Shown one piece after another: positions 28,579 to 38,744 of a stretch of 64,000 nt of DNA. A program made the position numbers and the translations under genes. The notes under the pieces are model-generated. The model had not been told where the DNA came from. It did no database searches and saw only the letters and a list, made by a program, of their open reading frames with translations. Numbering within the stretch: position 1 is the stretch's first letter; every line of letters starts with the position of its first letter. Origin of the DNA: Mesostigma viride (lineage: Eukaryota > Streptophyta > Mesostigmatophyceae > Mesostigmatales > Mesostigmataceae); NCBI GenBank assembly GCA_009746045.1, contig RPFO01000041.1, positions 8,962,348-9,026,347 on the forward strand, read 5' to 3'.

Positions 28579-30216
28579 CTATGTAACGGTGTGCCCGGCG
28601 ACGACGGGAATCAGACAACATATCTTCTTCAGCCGCGCCGGCTGCCGCGCGCGCAGGCGCAGGCGAGTTGGCAGGTGCAGCCGCGCAGGTGGCCGCGCGC
28701 GCAGGCGCAGGCGAGTTGGCAGGTGCTGCCGCGCGCGCAGGCGCAAGCGAGTTGGCAGGTGCTGCCGCGCGCGCAGGCGCAGGCCAGTTGGCAGGTGCTG
28801 CCGCGCGCGCAGGCGCAGGCGAGTTGGCAGGTGCAGCCGCGCGCGCAGGCGCAGGCGAGTCGGCAGGTGCTGCCGCGCGCGCAGGCGCAGGCGAGTTGGC
28901 AGGTGCAGCCGCGCAGGTGGCCGCGCGCGCAGGCGCAGGCGAGTTTGGCAGGTGCTGCCGCGCCGGTGGCCGCGGGCGCAGGCGTAGGCGAGTCGGCAGG
29001 TGCTGCCGCGCGCGCAGGCGCAAGCGAGTTGGCAGGTGCTGCCGCGCGCGCAGGCGCAGGCGAGTCGGCAGGTGCTGCCGCGCGCGCAGGCGCAGGCGAG
29101 TTGGCAGGTGCAGCCGCGCCAGTGGCCGCGCGCGCAGGCGCAGGCGAGTTTGGCAGGTGCTGCCGCGCCGGTGGCCGCGGGCGCAGGCGTAGGCGAGTCG
29201 GCAGGTGCTGCCGCGCGCGCAGGCGCAAGCGAGTTGGCAGGTGCAGCCGCGCAGGTGGCCGCGCGCGCAGGCGCAGGCGAGTTGGCAGGTGCTGCCGCGC
29301 GCGCAGGCGCAGGCCAGTCGGCAGGTGCTGCCGCGCGCGCAGGCGCAGGCGAGTTGGCAGGTGCAGCCGCGCAGGTGGCCGCGCGCGCAGGCGTAGGCGA
29401 GTTGGCAGGTGCTGCCGCGCGCGCAGGCGCAAGCGAGTTGGCAGGTGCTGCCGCGCGCGCAGGCGCAGGCGAGTTGGCAGGTGCTGCCGCGCGCGCAGGC
29501 GCAAGCGAATTGGCAGGTGCTGCCGCGCGCGCAGGCGCAAGCGAGTTGGCAGGTGCAGCCGCGCGCGCAGGCGCAGGCCAGTTGGCAGGTGCAGCCGCGC
29601 CAGTGGCCGCACGCGCGGGCGCACGCAAGTCACTTGCAGCCTTATCATTCAGGGCGCGCACTGCTACGCGCAAGTTGGTCGCCACCGCACGTGGGTTGCG
29701 CGTGGCTGTGCTGGTTGCTGCAGGCGCAGGCGGCTTGCGCTTAGTTGTGTCGGCCGTGCCGCGCGCTGCCTCAGGCGAGCTGCGCGCAGTTGCGCTGGTC
29801 AGCGCAGCGTGCACCTCCGCACGTAAGCGGGACTCGGCAACGGCGATCTCAGACGCTTGCAGAGGAGGGACGGACACACCGGGGCATCCACAGATTTTCT
29901 TCCCCAATTCTGGGAGGTCCACACACGTCACTGCCAGCTCTTCCCATTGAGCACCCCAAAACATAGCCACCTTGCCATGTTCCGTGTCCACAGCTGCCAC
30001 TTGACCATGGAATCTTCTAGGACGGTTCACTGTGCGGCCGCCGACGGACTCGTGCACAATCTCATAGCTGCACACAAGTTGTCCTACCAGGCAGAGCTTG
30101 CCACCCATCACCTGCTCCAAGATCGTTTGCCAGCAACGTTCAGCCATGCGCACCACACCCTTGGGAGTTGAAGCTAGTTGCCAGTCAACCGTCGGGTGAC
30201 CTGCGTCCCTTGGCAC
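28579..30216 (-). CDS. Repeat-rich protein in the TIR element (Ala/Pro 12-aa repeats)
   Basis: 545-aa frame. The N-terminal 140 residues look like a folded domain (MAERCWQTILEQVMGGKLCL, RRFHGQVAAVDTEHGKVAMF, WGAQWEELAVTCVDLPELGK), perhaps a small barrel/BAH- or Tudor-like fold; this is a guess. After a linker come about 25 copies of a 12-aa unit (APARAAAPANSP type) from the 36-bp DNA repeat. Some units carry one extra base, so the reading frame changes inside the array, and the C-terminus is unreliable. The segment at 30703-30185 on the same strand is likely its 5' part. Confidence 0.45.
   Translation of the reverse strand: MPRDAGHPTVDWQLASTPKGVVRMAERCWQTILEQVMGGKLCLVGQLVCSYEIVHESVGGRTVNRPRRFHGQVAAVDTEHGKVAMFWGAQWEELAVTCVDLPELGKKICGCPGVSVPPLQASEIAVAESRLRAEVHAALTSATARSSPEAARGTADTTKRKPPAPAATSTATRNPRAVATNLRVAVRALNDKAASDLRAPARAATGAAAPANWPAPARAAAPANSLAPARAAAPANSLAPARAAAPANSPAPARAAAPANSLAPARAAAPANSPTPARAATCAAAPANSPAPARAAAPADWPAPARAAAPANSPAPARAATCAAAPANSLAPARAAAPADSPTPAPAATGAAAPAKLACACARGHWRGCTCQLACACARGSTCRLACACARGSTCQLACACARGSTCRLAYACARGHRRGSTCQTRLRLRARPPARLHLPTRLRLRARQHLPTRLRLRARLHLPTRLRLRARQHLPTGLRLRARQHLPTRLRLRARQHLPTRLRLRARPPARLHLPTRLRLRARQPARLKKICCLIPVVAGHTVT
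28640..29612. repeat. 36-bp minisatellite, about 25 units
   Basis: The unit reads GGCAGGTGCTGCCGCGCGCG then CAGGCGCAGGCGAGTT, with variants carrying an extra 9 bp (CAGGTGGCC). All six frames are open over long stretches because of the composition. Confidence 0.92.
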
Positions 30217-30703
30217 CTGCTTGAGCGCGGTCAGTCACGCAGCAGACAGCTTTTTCTTGGCATCCAAAGACACCAAGTGGCGCGAGGTGGGCTTCTTCGC
30301 CGGGATCCAATAGGTGAGGATGACCTCGGATGCTGCGATGGTGACTGTGTGGGAGTTTGCGGACGACTTGCTCGGCAGAGGCCATGTGGCGCTGTTCGGG
30401 TCCCACTGATGCCAAGCATCCGACGGTCATGCTCCTGGCACGGTATACAGAGAGGACCAGGTGAGGCTCGCTGCCCCCCTCATCGGCTGCAGGCTGCTCT
30501 ACCTTCTTCACCACCCCCACCAACATGGGGGGCCGGGGGACGTCGGTGTTGCAGAGCATTTGGCACGTGGGATGCCAGTATAGCACGACCGAGCCCTCCG
30601 TCATGGTACGCAAAATCGTCATCGTCGTCCGAGTCGGAGACAATACCTCCGTCCCACTCGACATGTTCGGCCATTTTGCTATCCTAGCCTTTATCTCTAA
30701 CAT
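30185..30703 (-). CDS. Possible 5' exon(s) of the repeat-rich gene in the TIR element
   Basis: 172-aa frame from ATG 30703. The first 100 residues look coding (TEGSVVLYWHPTCQMLCNTD, then HLVLSVYRARSMTVGCLASV). From about 30390 down another frame looks better (TIAASEVILTYWIPAKKPTS), which suggests a frameshift or an intron. No family recognised. Confidence 0.35.
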   Translation of the reverse strand: MLEIKARIAKWPNMSSGTEVLSPTRTTMTILRTMTEGSVVLYWHPTCQMLCNTDVPRPPMLVGVVKKVEQPAADEGGSEPHLVLSVYRARSMTVGCLASVGPEQRHMASAEQVVRKLPHSHHRSIRGHPHLLDPGEEAHLAPLGVFGCQEKAVCCVTDRAQAGAKGRRSPDG

Positions 30704-31149
30704 TTATAAAAGTTTCAACCTAAACCAAAAGCAGGACTCCCCCGGCGCTGAATGGATGCCGGACCTCATAAGAGTAAGCAGCTCAGCGCCTATTACTGTC
30801 CTGTGTAAACCTAATCCCATTTTTGTCATCAATGCTAACAACTCGTCTCCATGCAAATCAACTACGTCGGCTATTTTTCGGCTCCGTGCCTATTCATTTC
30901 GGCGTCACTTGTTAAACCACAAAATAATACCCTGCAGTCAGCCTTGTCTGCCATAAATCCAACTATAAACTGCTAAGGTACCGAAAGCTTCACGGCTATT
31001 TACGTAATAATGATGTGCCGCCAGGGCACGCACTGAAGACTTGAACGCAGGCGCCCCTGTTGGCAGTCACGTGGCGAAGTCGTTGCAACAACTTGCCTAA
31101 GCAGCGAACAGCTGGGGAACTTGCCGCCAAAATGTACGCAGCCTGCTTC
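30704..31149. other. Noncoding centre of the TIR element
   Basis: Divergent promoter space between the two cargo genes. No ORF with coding character. Confidence 0.4.
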
Positions 31150-31985
31150 GGCAGCTGGGGAGGTAATTACTTGCGTCTTGCGGCCAAGATACGCAGCCCT
31201 CTCGAGGCAGGCTGCGTATCTTGGCCGCAAGGTTTTTAGCTGGTGAGGCAGGCTGCGGCAAAGATACGCAGCCTGCCTCGGCAGCTGGGGAAGTAACTAC
31301 TTGCGTCTTGCGGCCAAGATACGCAGCCTGCATCACCAGCTAAAAACCTTGCGGCCAAGATACGCAGCCTGCCTCCTCGAGGATATCCTCGAGGAGGCAG
31401 GCTGCGTATCTTGGCCGCAAGGTTTTTAGCTGGTGAGGCAGGCTGCGGCAAAGATACGCAGCCTGCCTCGGCAGCTGGGGAAGTAACTACTTGCGTCTTG
31501 CGGCCAAGATACGCAGCCTGCATCACCAGCTAAAAACCTTGCGGCCAAGATACGCAGCCTGCCTCCTCGAGGATATCCTCGAGGAGGCAGGCTGCGTATC
31601 TTGGCCGCAAGGTTTTTAGCTGGTGATGCAGGCTGCGGCAAAGATACGCAGCCTGCCTCCTCGAGGATATCCTCGAGGAGGCAGGCTGCGTATCTTGGCC
31701 GCAAGGTTTTTAGCTGGTGATGCAGGCTGCGTATCTTGGCCGCAAGACGCAAGTAGTTACTTCCCCAGCTGCCGAGGCAGGCTGCGTATCTTTGCCGCAG
31801 CCTGCCTCACCAGCTAAAAACCTTGCGGCCAAGATACGCAGCCTGCCTCCTCGAGGATATCCTCGAGGAGGCAGGCTGCGTATCTTGGCCGCAAGGTTTT
31901 TAGCTGGTGAGGCAGGCTGCGGCAAAGATACGCAGCCCTCTCGAGGCAGGCTGCGTATCTTGGCCGCAAGACGCAAGTAGTTACC
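31150..31985. repeat. Cluster of nested palindromes
   Basis: Four long palindromes centred on CCTCGAGGATATCCTCGAGG at about 31382, 31572, 31671 and 31863, each with arms containing GCAGGCTGCGTATCTTGGCC. They are linked by AGCTGGTGAGGCAGGCTGCG and GAAGTAACTACTTGCG modules in both orientations. Long ORFs here are shadows of the palindromes. Confidence 0.88.
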
Positions 31986-32184
31986 CAGCTGCAGCCAAAT
32001 GACGCCGCAGCCTCTTGCCTAAACATATATTCAAAGTTCCAGATCCCGCGCAATTTCTAATTGACTCGATACATTGCAGCGTGCAGCGCCCAGCAAACGA
32101 AGGTTAAATCGCAGCCGGCATTATTGGAAGGTTGCGTGCAATCTTTGTCTATTTTCCGGTGGTTAAATCTGTAGCAAGCGAAGA

Positions 32185-33976
32185 ATGCAGGGGTCAAGCG
32201 GCCCCTGCTACGCAGGCGATAGATGCAAGAAATTGCCCGGCGCTGATCATGCAACCGGATTTGATAGTGTCGACAAAAATGAGCTGCTGGGCGGAGCCAA
32301 CCATCCATGCTCAGGCCAGTGTGGCAAGCACTTGCATGGGCTGTGCACCGGGATGTTTAGGGATGCATCGGCGGGTGAGGATGGCACAGAGTGGACCTGC
32401 CAGGAGTGTGGCGGCCCTTGGCCGCCTACCGCCATCAGTAAGGAGGCCTCGCCTGTCGATTTTAAGGAAAAGGTCGTCGACGCCCAACTGGCCGGCCTTG
32501 GTGCTCTTTATTCGCTGGGCGGCAAGGGCAAGGTCGTTAAGGTTCCATCACGGAAACTCGTTAAGCTAGCCAAAGTCGTGGATGGAAGGGTCGACGATGG
32601 TGAGCTGGGTTCTGGTGATAATATTGCATGACGAGGGTCATGTCGATGATGATGCAACGGGTGGTGGCGTCGAGGAGAAGAACGGCCCAGGCGGTGTTGC
32701 GCTTGGTGGTGGCGTCGAGGAGGAGAGCGGCGCAGGCGGCAATGGTGCGATGGGTGATGGCGAGGAGGAAAAGAACGGCGCAGGCGGCAATGGTGCGATG
32801 GGTGATGGCGAGGAGGAAAAGAACGGCGCAGGCGGCAATGGTGCGATGGGTGATGGCGAGGAGGAAAAGAACGGCGCAGGCTATGGTGCGATGGGTGATG
32901 GCGAGGAGGAAAAGAACGGCGCAGGCAAGGGTGCGATGGGTGATGGCAATCAGGACAAGAGCGGCCAAGGTGATGCAGCTTTGCGTGCTGCGATGGGCCC
33001 CACGGTTGGCAAGCATGCTGTTGGCGGCGCGCACATTCCCGTGGTTGAGCGCGACGCCTCCAAGAAGGAGAACACCCCGGGCCCTGCAGCTGGTACCTTT
33101 CGGGCTTCGGCGTCGCGTCATTTCGATGTCGGCGACACAAGAAAAGAACTAGCTTTTTCTCCTCCACCGGCAGGGCCGGGGATGCACAAAACACCAGGCG
33201 GTGCTTCCACCAGCGACAGCGAGGATGATATCGTGGCCCTTGCAATCCCCGAATGGCCTCATGTGGGGGTGGTAGTGGGGGCAATCGCGAGCTCGTCAAT
33301 CTGCGCGCATTTTGTGAGGCAGAGCCGCTACAAGAAATTTAAAAACTTGCTCGACCGACTCAAAGGCAGCCCAACCAGGCGACCGTCCGCGATCGGATTT
33401 TTCGACGCAGTGGTCATCGTTGTCAACGACAAGAATGCCACCACGTTTCCCACTACCCTGGGGTTGGAGCACAAGGGCGTTCTCCCATCATCCGCTTGGA
33501 ATGAGGACATGCAGGCGGTGATGAGTTGGGCCATCAAGAACAAGGCGGACCTGCTGCCCCAGATATTGAGTGCTGGCCCACCGCCATTCATCTTGTCCGC
33601 TGAGCAGTTTCCAGGATCGGCCCTCTTGGCGAAATACCCGGCTACGCTGCCACGTCTGCCAGCTTGCATAACACAAGACTCTGACATGCCCGACCCACAA
33701 ATTGCAGGGCTGCCCGCGTTGCAGGAGGTCACCAACGTGCATGGGCGCGGCAAGCGCATCGTGAGCAAGCAGCCTGCCAAAGAAGCTGCGGCGACGAAAC
33801 CAGTCAAGCGCCAGCGCCGCTCAGAAAACGGCTCAGCGCCTGCCAAGCAGCCTGACGCCCCGGCTGAAAATTCGAAGGGGATGGCAGCGCTGCTGCAGCA
33901 ATTCGACAGCATGATGAAGCAGCAACAGCAACAGCAACAGCAGCAATTCAATGCCATGATGACAAAGCTGCAGCAG

Positions 33977-34007
<31 letters not shown>

Positions 34008-34906
34008 GACTGCTGCAGAAGCATAAAGAGGCGGCGGCGGCAGTGGCAGCGGGGGCGGCAGCCGCCGCACCCACCAAAGCAGCGGTGGCGGCAGCCGGTG
34101 AGCCCACCACGGCAGCGGCGGCAGCGGCGGCAGCGGCGGCAGCGGCGGCAGCGGCGGCAGCGGCGGCAGCGGTGCCGGCAGCCAGTGCGCCCCCTGCGGC
34201 AACAGCGGCAGCGGTGCCGGCACCAGACTATGCGCCACGCGAGGCGCCGCGCATGTATGTGCCATACGAATGTGCGCCACGCGAGGCGCCGCGCATGTAT
34301 GTGCCACGCGAATCTGCGCCACGCGAGGCGCCGCGCATGTATGTGCCATACGAATCTGCGCCACGCGAGGCGCCGCGCATGTATGTGCCATGCGAATCTG
34401 CGCCGCGCATGTATGTGCCATGCGAATCTGCGCCACGCGAGGCGCCGCGCATGTATGTGCCATGCGAATCTGCGCCACGCGAGGCGCCGCGCATGTATGT
34501 GCCATGCGAATCTGCGCCACGCGAGGCGCCGCGCATGTATGTGCCATGTGAATCTGCGCCACGCGAGGCGCCGCACATGTATGTGCCATGCGAATCTGCG
34601 CCACGCGAGGCACCGCGCATGTATGTGCCGTACGAATCTGCGCCACGCGAGGCGCCGCGCATGTATGTGCCATGCGAATCTGCGCCACGCGAGGCGCCGC
34701 GCATGTATGTGCCATGTGAATCTGCGCCACGCGAGGCGCCGCGCATGTATGTGCCATGTGAATCTGCGCCACGCGAGGCGCCGCGCATGTATGTGCCATG
34801 TGAATCTGCGCCACGCGAGGCGCCGCGCATGTATGTGCCATGTGAATCTGCGCCACGCGAGGCGCCACGCATGTATGTGCCATTCGAATTTGCGCCACCG
34901 CGTTAG
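32185..34906 (+). CDS. Zinc-finger, polyQ/polyA, 14-aa-repeat protein in the TIR element
   Basis: The first frame (32185-32631) has a Cys/His cluster: CYAGDRC, HPCSGQCGKHLHGLC and WTCQEC, spaced like a PHD/RING-type double zinc site. It ends in an acidic stretch. A second frame (32582-34906) continues the acidic character (GHVDDDATGGGVEEKNG), so a one-base shift or splice probably joins them. It then has a 17-aa repeat (NGAMGDGEEEKNGAGG type), a unique domain (about 33290-33780, with SAIGFFDAVVIVVNDKN and MQAVMSWAIKNKADLLPQIL), a basic patch KPVKRQRRSE, glutamine runs, alanine runs, and 16 copies of a 14-aa repeat (ESAPREAPRMYVPC type) to the stop. Looks like a chromatin- or DNA-associated factor, but no transposase motif is evident. 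Confidence 0.5.
34215..34890 (+). repeat. 42-bp minisatellite, 16 units
   Basis: The unit encodes a 14-aa peptide with the core APREAPRMYVP; one unit is short by five residues. Variation is mostly at one codon (Cys/Tyr/Arg/Phe). Confidence 0.93.
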
Positions 34907-35000
34907 CGTCCCAACAGGACCTTGTGACTAATTATTACTAGAGTAACCCGCTGGCTTCGCCCAGCCCAAAGCAGGGTCCCTTTTTTTGGCAGTACTTTGC

Positions 35001-35480
35001 CCCGCTGCCCGCTGCCCGCTGCCCGCTGCCCGCTGCCCGCTGCCCGCTGCCCGCTGCCCGCTGCCCGCTGCCCGCAGCCCGCTGCCCGCAGCCCGCTGCC
35101 CGCAGCCCGCTGCCCGCTGCCCGCTGCCCGCTGCCCGCTGCCCGCTGCCCGCTGCCCGCTGCCCGCTGCGCGCAGCCCGCTGCCCGCTGCCCGCTGCCCG
35201 CTGCCCGCTGCCCGCTGCCCGCAGCCCGCTGCCCGCTGCCCGCTGCCCGCTGCCCGCTGCCCGCTGCGCGCTGCCCGCTGCCCGCTGCCCGCTGCCCGCT
35301 GCCCGCTGCCCGCTGCCCGCTGCCCGCTGCCCGCTGCCCGCAGCCCGCTGCCCGCTGCCCGCTGCCCGCTGCCCGCTGCCCGCAGCCCGCTGCCCGCAGC
35401 CCGCTGCCCGCTGCCCGCTGCCCGCTGCCCGCTGCCCGCTGCCCGCTGCCCGCTGCCCGCTGCCCGCTGCCCGCTGCTCG
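35001..35480. repeat. Heptamer array (CCCGCTG)n, about 68 units
   Basis: Near-perfect 7-bp tandem repeat with occasional CCCGCAG or GCGCGCT variants. All frames are open, but this is not a gene. Confidence 0.95.
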
Positions 35481-35945
35481 CTGGAATAGGATGTTTTATG
35501 ACATGCTTAGATCACCGCCCATTCATGCATTATAGGACATGGCATTATTATTAAGAGCAACATCATGGGTATTGTGGTAGTGCAACATCTTGGCTAATCA
35601 GGACAACGATTTATTTCTCATACAACTAGTAACGGCTTGTACAAGTTTACACGACGTTGGACCGCCTTGCGTCAAGGAATAGTTGTCTCACTTAATCGAT
35701 GCTCACGTGACGCAGTCTACATGATTACTAATTACTTTTAATAAATTAATTGATGTGCATTGTGCATAACTCAATGCTGAGAACATTTGTGTATTCACAT
35801 ACATACACGTGAAACAAGACGGCAGTTATATACACATAAAAACAGTTGAATCCCATTCAAAAAATTATCATGCAGAAGCAAGCATGCGTAAGGCACCAAT
35901 AAGCTAATGTTTTCACGCTTTGGCTGCAGGACTGTCCTAAATGGA
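35481..35945. other. Noncoding right arm of the TIR element
   Basis: AT-rich. Contains GCTCACGTGACGCAGTC at about 35703, also found (inverted) in the direct repeats at 50078 and 50334. Confidence 0.5.
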
Positions 35946-35975
35946 CAAATCTGTCCTAACCCAAACAAACCACCC

Positions 35976-36724
35976 GGAGGACCGGGTTGTTCTTGTAGGG
36001 CTCGACCGGGTGCCCAGGGCCATAGGTGGCCACGAGCAGCTCCTCGCCCGCCGCGACCTGTCGAGTGGTGACGAGGCGCACTTCGCCCGCCCCCATCCAG
36101 GGCTCGCGGGTGAACTCGCAGTTCGCCGTCTGCTTGGTGTTACCCTCGGCGGTGTTGACGTAGTACGTCCAGTTGCGCACGACGGACGCGTCGATGTACA
36201 CCGCGTACGAAGGAGTCTCGTGAGAGAAGAAAAGGAAATCGCTGTCCTCGGGGAAGCCCACCAGCCGACCTTTGCCGTTCTTGGGGTAAAACGTGATGAC
36301 GCCAGCGAAGTACCCCAGCGTGACCCTGCACGCGAGGACGCGCGGTACGGACGGGATGGATCATCAGCCCCGAGTCGCGTGCGGACACTATAATGACAGG
36401 CGAATGACAGAGGACAGCACCTTGCAAAGGACAAAGACATCGACCTACCCCTCCCCCTTGATGTCCTGCACAGTCCGCACCCCGAGTCCCGGACCCTTCT
36501 CGCCCACCACGAACGCGGGGTGGTCTTCTGGCAAATCGAACACTTCAAAATCCAGGAAAAGGTCGGGGTGGCGGGTCCAGATGAAGTCCAGGCCGAGGGG
36601 GTGGTGAGGTCTGCCACCGCCTTGGTGGAGTAGAAAAACTGCTCCATGGGCGTCCTGAGTCGCCCCTCCACCTTCACGATTCTTTGAAACCACTCGTCTC
36701 GGGCCGCGTAGTGCGCGTAGGGCA
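35976..36724 (-). pseudogene. SET-domain gene, block B copy, 3' end cut off by the TIR element
   Basis: Exons 36724-36449 and 36325-35976 with the same intron as block A (36448-36326, GTAGGT...GTGCAG). The frame runs into the TIR after NNPVLR, and the original last 8 codons sit at 27743-27712, 8.2 kb away. The shared one-base shift in the C run is present here as well. Confidence 0.8.
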
Positions 36725-36847
36725 CTGCGGGTGACAGGATGGAACGCCCAACAAGGGGTGAAGAAAGCAGAAATCTCGTAAAAATTCCACACTGTGTGAC
36801 CGAACACCCGTGGCATGCAGCACACCAGGACACTGGGGGGCTGCCCC

Positions 36848-37215
36848 TTCAGCAAGCAATGAGAAGCCGCAAGCGCGGCAGACGACGCGATTATTCACAC
36901 CAGCACACAGGGGGGGTGTCAATTTGTGAGCAAGCTTCTGAGGCAGGGCAAACATGGGGGGCACTACTCTCTTCAGCAAGCAATGAAAAGCCGCAAGCGC
37001 GGCGGACGACGCGATTATTCACACCAGCACACAGGGGGGGGTGTCAATTTGTGAGCAAGCTTCTGAGGCAGGGCAAACATGGGGGGCACTACTCTCTTCA
37101 GCAAGCAATGAAAAGCCGCAAGCGCGGCGGACGACGCGATTATTCACACCAGCACACAGGGGTGGCTGTCAAATTGTGAGCAAGCTTTTGAGGGAGGGCA
37201 AACATGGGGGTCACT
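36848..37215. repeat. Three tandem 125-bp repeats (block B)
   Basis: Units start TTCAGCAAGCAATGA at 36848, 36974 and 37097. Block A has two. Confidence 0.85.
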
Positions 37216-38346
37216 GGACTGCTCACAGGCAGCTTTTGCATGCAGGGTGGGCCGCGAGCGCGGCAAAGAACGGATCATGCAAAACTCACCCATCTTAGCA
37301 GCCAGGGCACTTGGTACAGGTGCCTGTGCATTCTTGGGTGCCTGGTGAACTTTCCTCTTCTTCCCACTGCACACATGGCAAAAAGAGTGACAGGAGAGGA
37401 TGCATGGCTGTCTTTCATCAGCAGTCGCGGCGGAATGCCATCCATGCAGCTCTGGGCAAACACCTGGCCATCCATGCAAAAGAAACCCCATTCATTAAGC
37501 GATCCGGGAAGAAACGCGATTCGTGCCGCGTAATTCGACGCATTTGCACTCACCCGGCTGCAACGTAAGCCGACATCGTAAAGCCGGCAGGAATCACTCA
37601 AAGCAATTAACAATTTTCAGAGTGGCCCTGCTTATCAGCCCTGGGCACTCTCAATGCTGCGGTTCTTGGCCGCTTGCACCTCCTTCTGGCCCTCTTGGCA
37701 TTATTATGAAGTGTCTTGTTGGGTTGTCATGCAAGCAAACAACCTCCTGCTAATTTGGGACTCACGCGCCAGACGCGGGAAAAATCTGGTTGGACCGGCG
37801 GAGGTCAGAATCAGCCACACTTGGGGTACTGGGGCAGTACCGGCGGTATACTAGGTGCACTTGACAGTACCGGCGGTAAACAAGGGGCAGTACCACATAT
37901 ACTGCACTGGATTCGTACTAGCAGCCAATTTCGCGTTTCCAGCCGTACACGCGCTCGGTCGACGGTGGACGCGGCAGACGCGCGCCAACCATGGGCATGC
38001 ATGCATGCTGCAGTTACCAGATTGCCGCCGGGTCTACCGGGAGGGGGGAAAAGGACAAAGCACAACAAATACCCTAAGTTGTGGAAATGGTGGGTGCCTC
38101 TTGAGACTGTGTGTGTGTGTGTGTGTTCAGGCTTTTAATGACTATTTGTGACAGGATTTTCGCCGGTTGTGTTATCTCACTTGTTTATTGCAATCTTGAA
38201 TTACTGCCCAGGAATTGCGCGGAACAGCGGCAACAAATTAGCGAGTGTGCACAGCTGAATTCGTCTTTCTTTGCCGGATTTGCCGCAACGACGCCGCGAA
38301 CGCGGCAGGGAAATATCGAAACCGTCAGAAGCCCGGCGGACGATAG
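37216..38346. other. Noncoding stretch, block B
   Basis: Collinear with 12956-13916, plus a 62-bp duplication with AGTACCGGCGGTA words at 37837-37890 and the (TG)n run at 38110. No gene seen. Confidence 0.55.
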
Positions 38347-38541
38347 ATGGTTAGCTGGGATAAAATGGGTAGCTATGACCCTCTAAACATCTTCCAGGCC
38401 AGGAAGAGGGGGGCCTGGGCCAGGGTCATGGTACAGACCTTCATGGACCTGGCCATCAGCAATGTCTGGAATTTTTCCAGCTCCTCATGGAACCAGCTCA
38501 CACTGGGGGAGCTCCTGGTGGCCTTCAAGGCCTGCAGGTAG
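38347..38541 (+). pseudogene. Possible piggyBac-type transposase C-terminal fragment
   Basis: 64 aa with MGSYDPLNIFQARKRGAWAR, MVQTFMDLAISNVWNF and LTLGELLVAF. This resembles the end of DDE_Tnp_1_7 proteins ('GGVD..D.....R...(R/K)W.....F..LLD.A..NA...Y'). No upstream catalytic part was found. The call is tentative. Confidence 0.3.
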
Positions 38542-38744
38542 TTTTAAAACCTCACACTGTCGTTTTACGCCGGTCGTCGCCGAATCATGGTCTGTGTCCT
38601 CCATTATATTGGTGCTGATGGGGTCTTGATTGAATTTGTTGATTAATTGCATTGAAAATTCACACGCGTGTTCTCTGCTCTGTTCACACCCCTGCACGGT
38701 CGCGATGCAGTCTGTGGGATCCCCACAACTATCCGGCGTGCTGT

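Larger units (their letters stand above)
27744..35975. mobile_element. 8.2-kb TIR element (PIF/Harbinger-like termini), inserted in the SET gene
   Basis: Perfect 30-bp terminal inverted repeats (27744-27773 and 35946-35975) starting GGGTGGTTTG and ending GACAGATTTG. They are flanked by GGA at 27741-27743 and 35976-35978. Block A shows the empty site with one GGA at about 11839. The 3-bp duplication and GGG start fit PIF/Harbinger. A 5-bp CGGAG reading with TIR starting GGTGG fits equally. Just inside each end TTAGGACAG/CTGTCCTAA forms a subterminal hairpin. Cargo: two repeat-rich gene candidates in opposite directions, a palindrome cluster and a heptamer array. I could not identify a DDE transposase, so it may be nonautonomous or of an unrecognised type. 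Confidence 0.85.

Noticed and set aside
28579-29950. Several long ORFs in all frames over the GC-rich minisatellite
   Set aside because: They arise from a 36-bp repeat without stop codons. Only the minus frame with a unique N-terminal domain was kept.
31000-31980. Multiple 60-108-aa ORFs on both strands (RYAACL/AKIRSLP type)
   Set aside because: Mirror images of the palindromes. Identical peptides on both strands show they are repeat shadows.
34986-35554. ORFs of PAARCPL-type repeats
   Set aside because: A 7-bp satellite is open in all frames; there is no unique sequence or coding signal.
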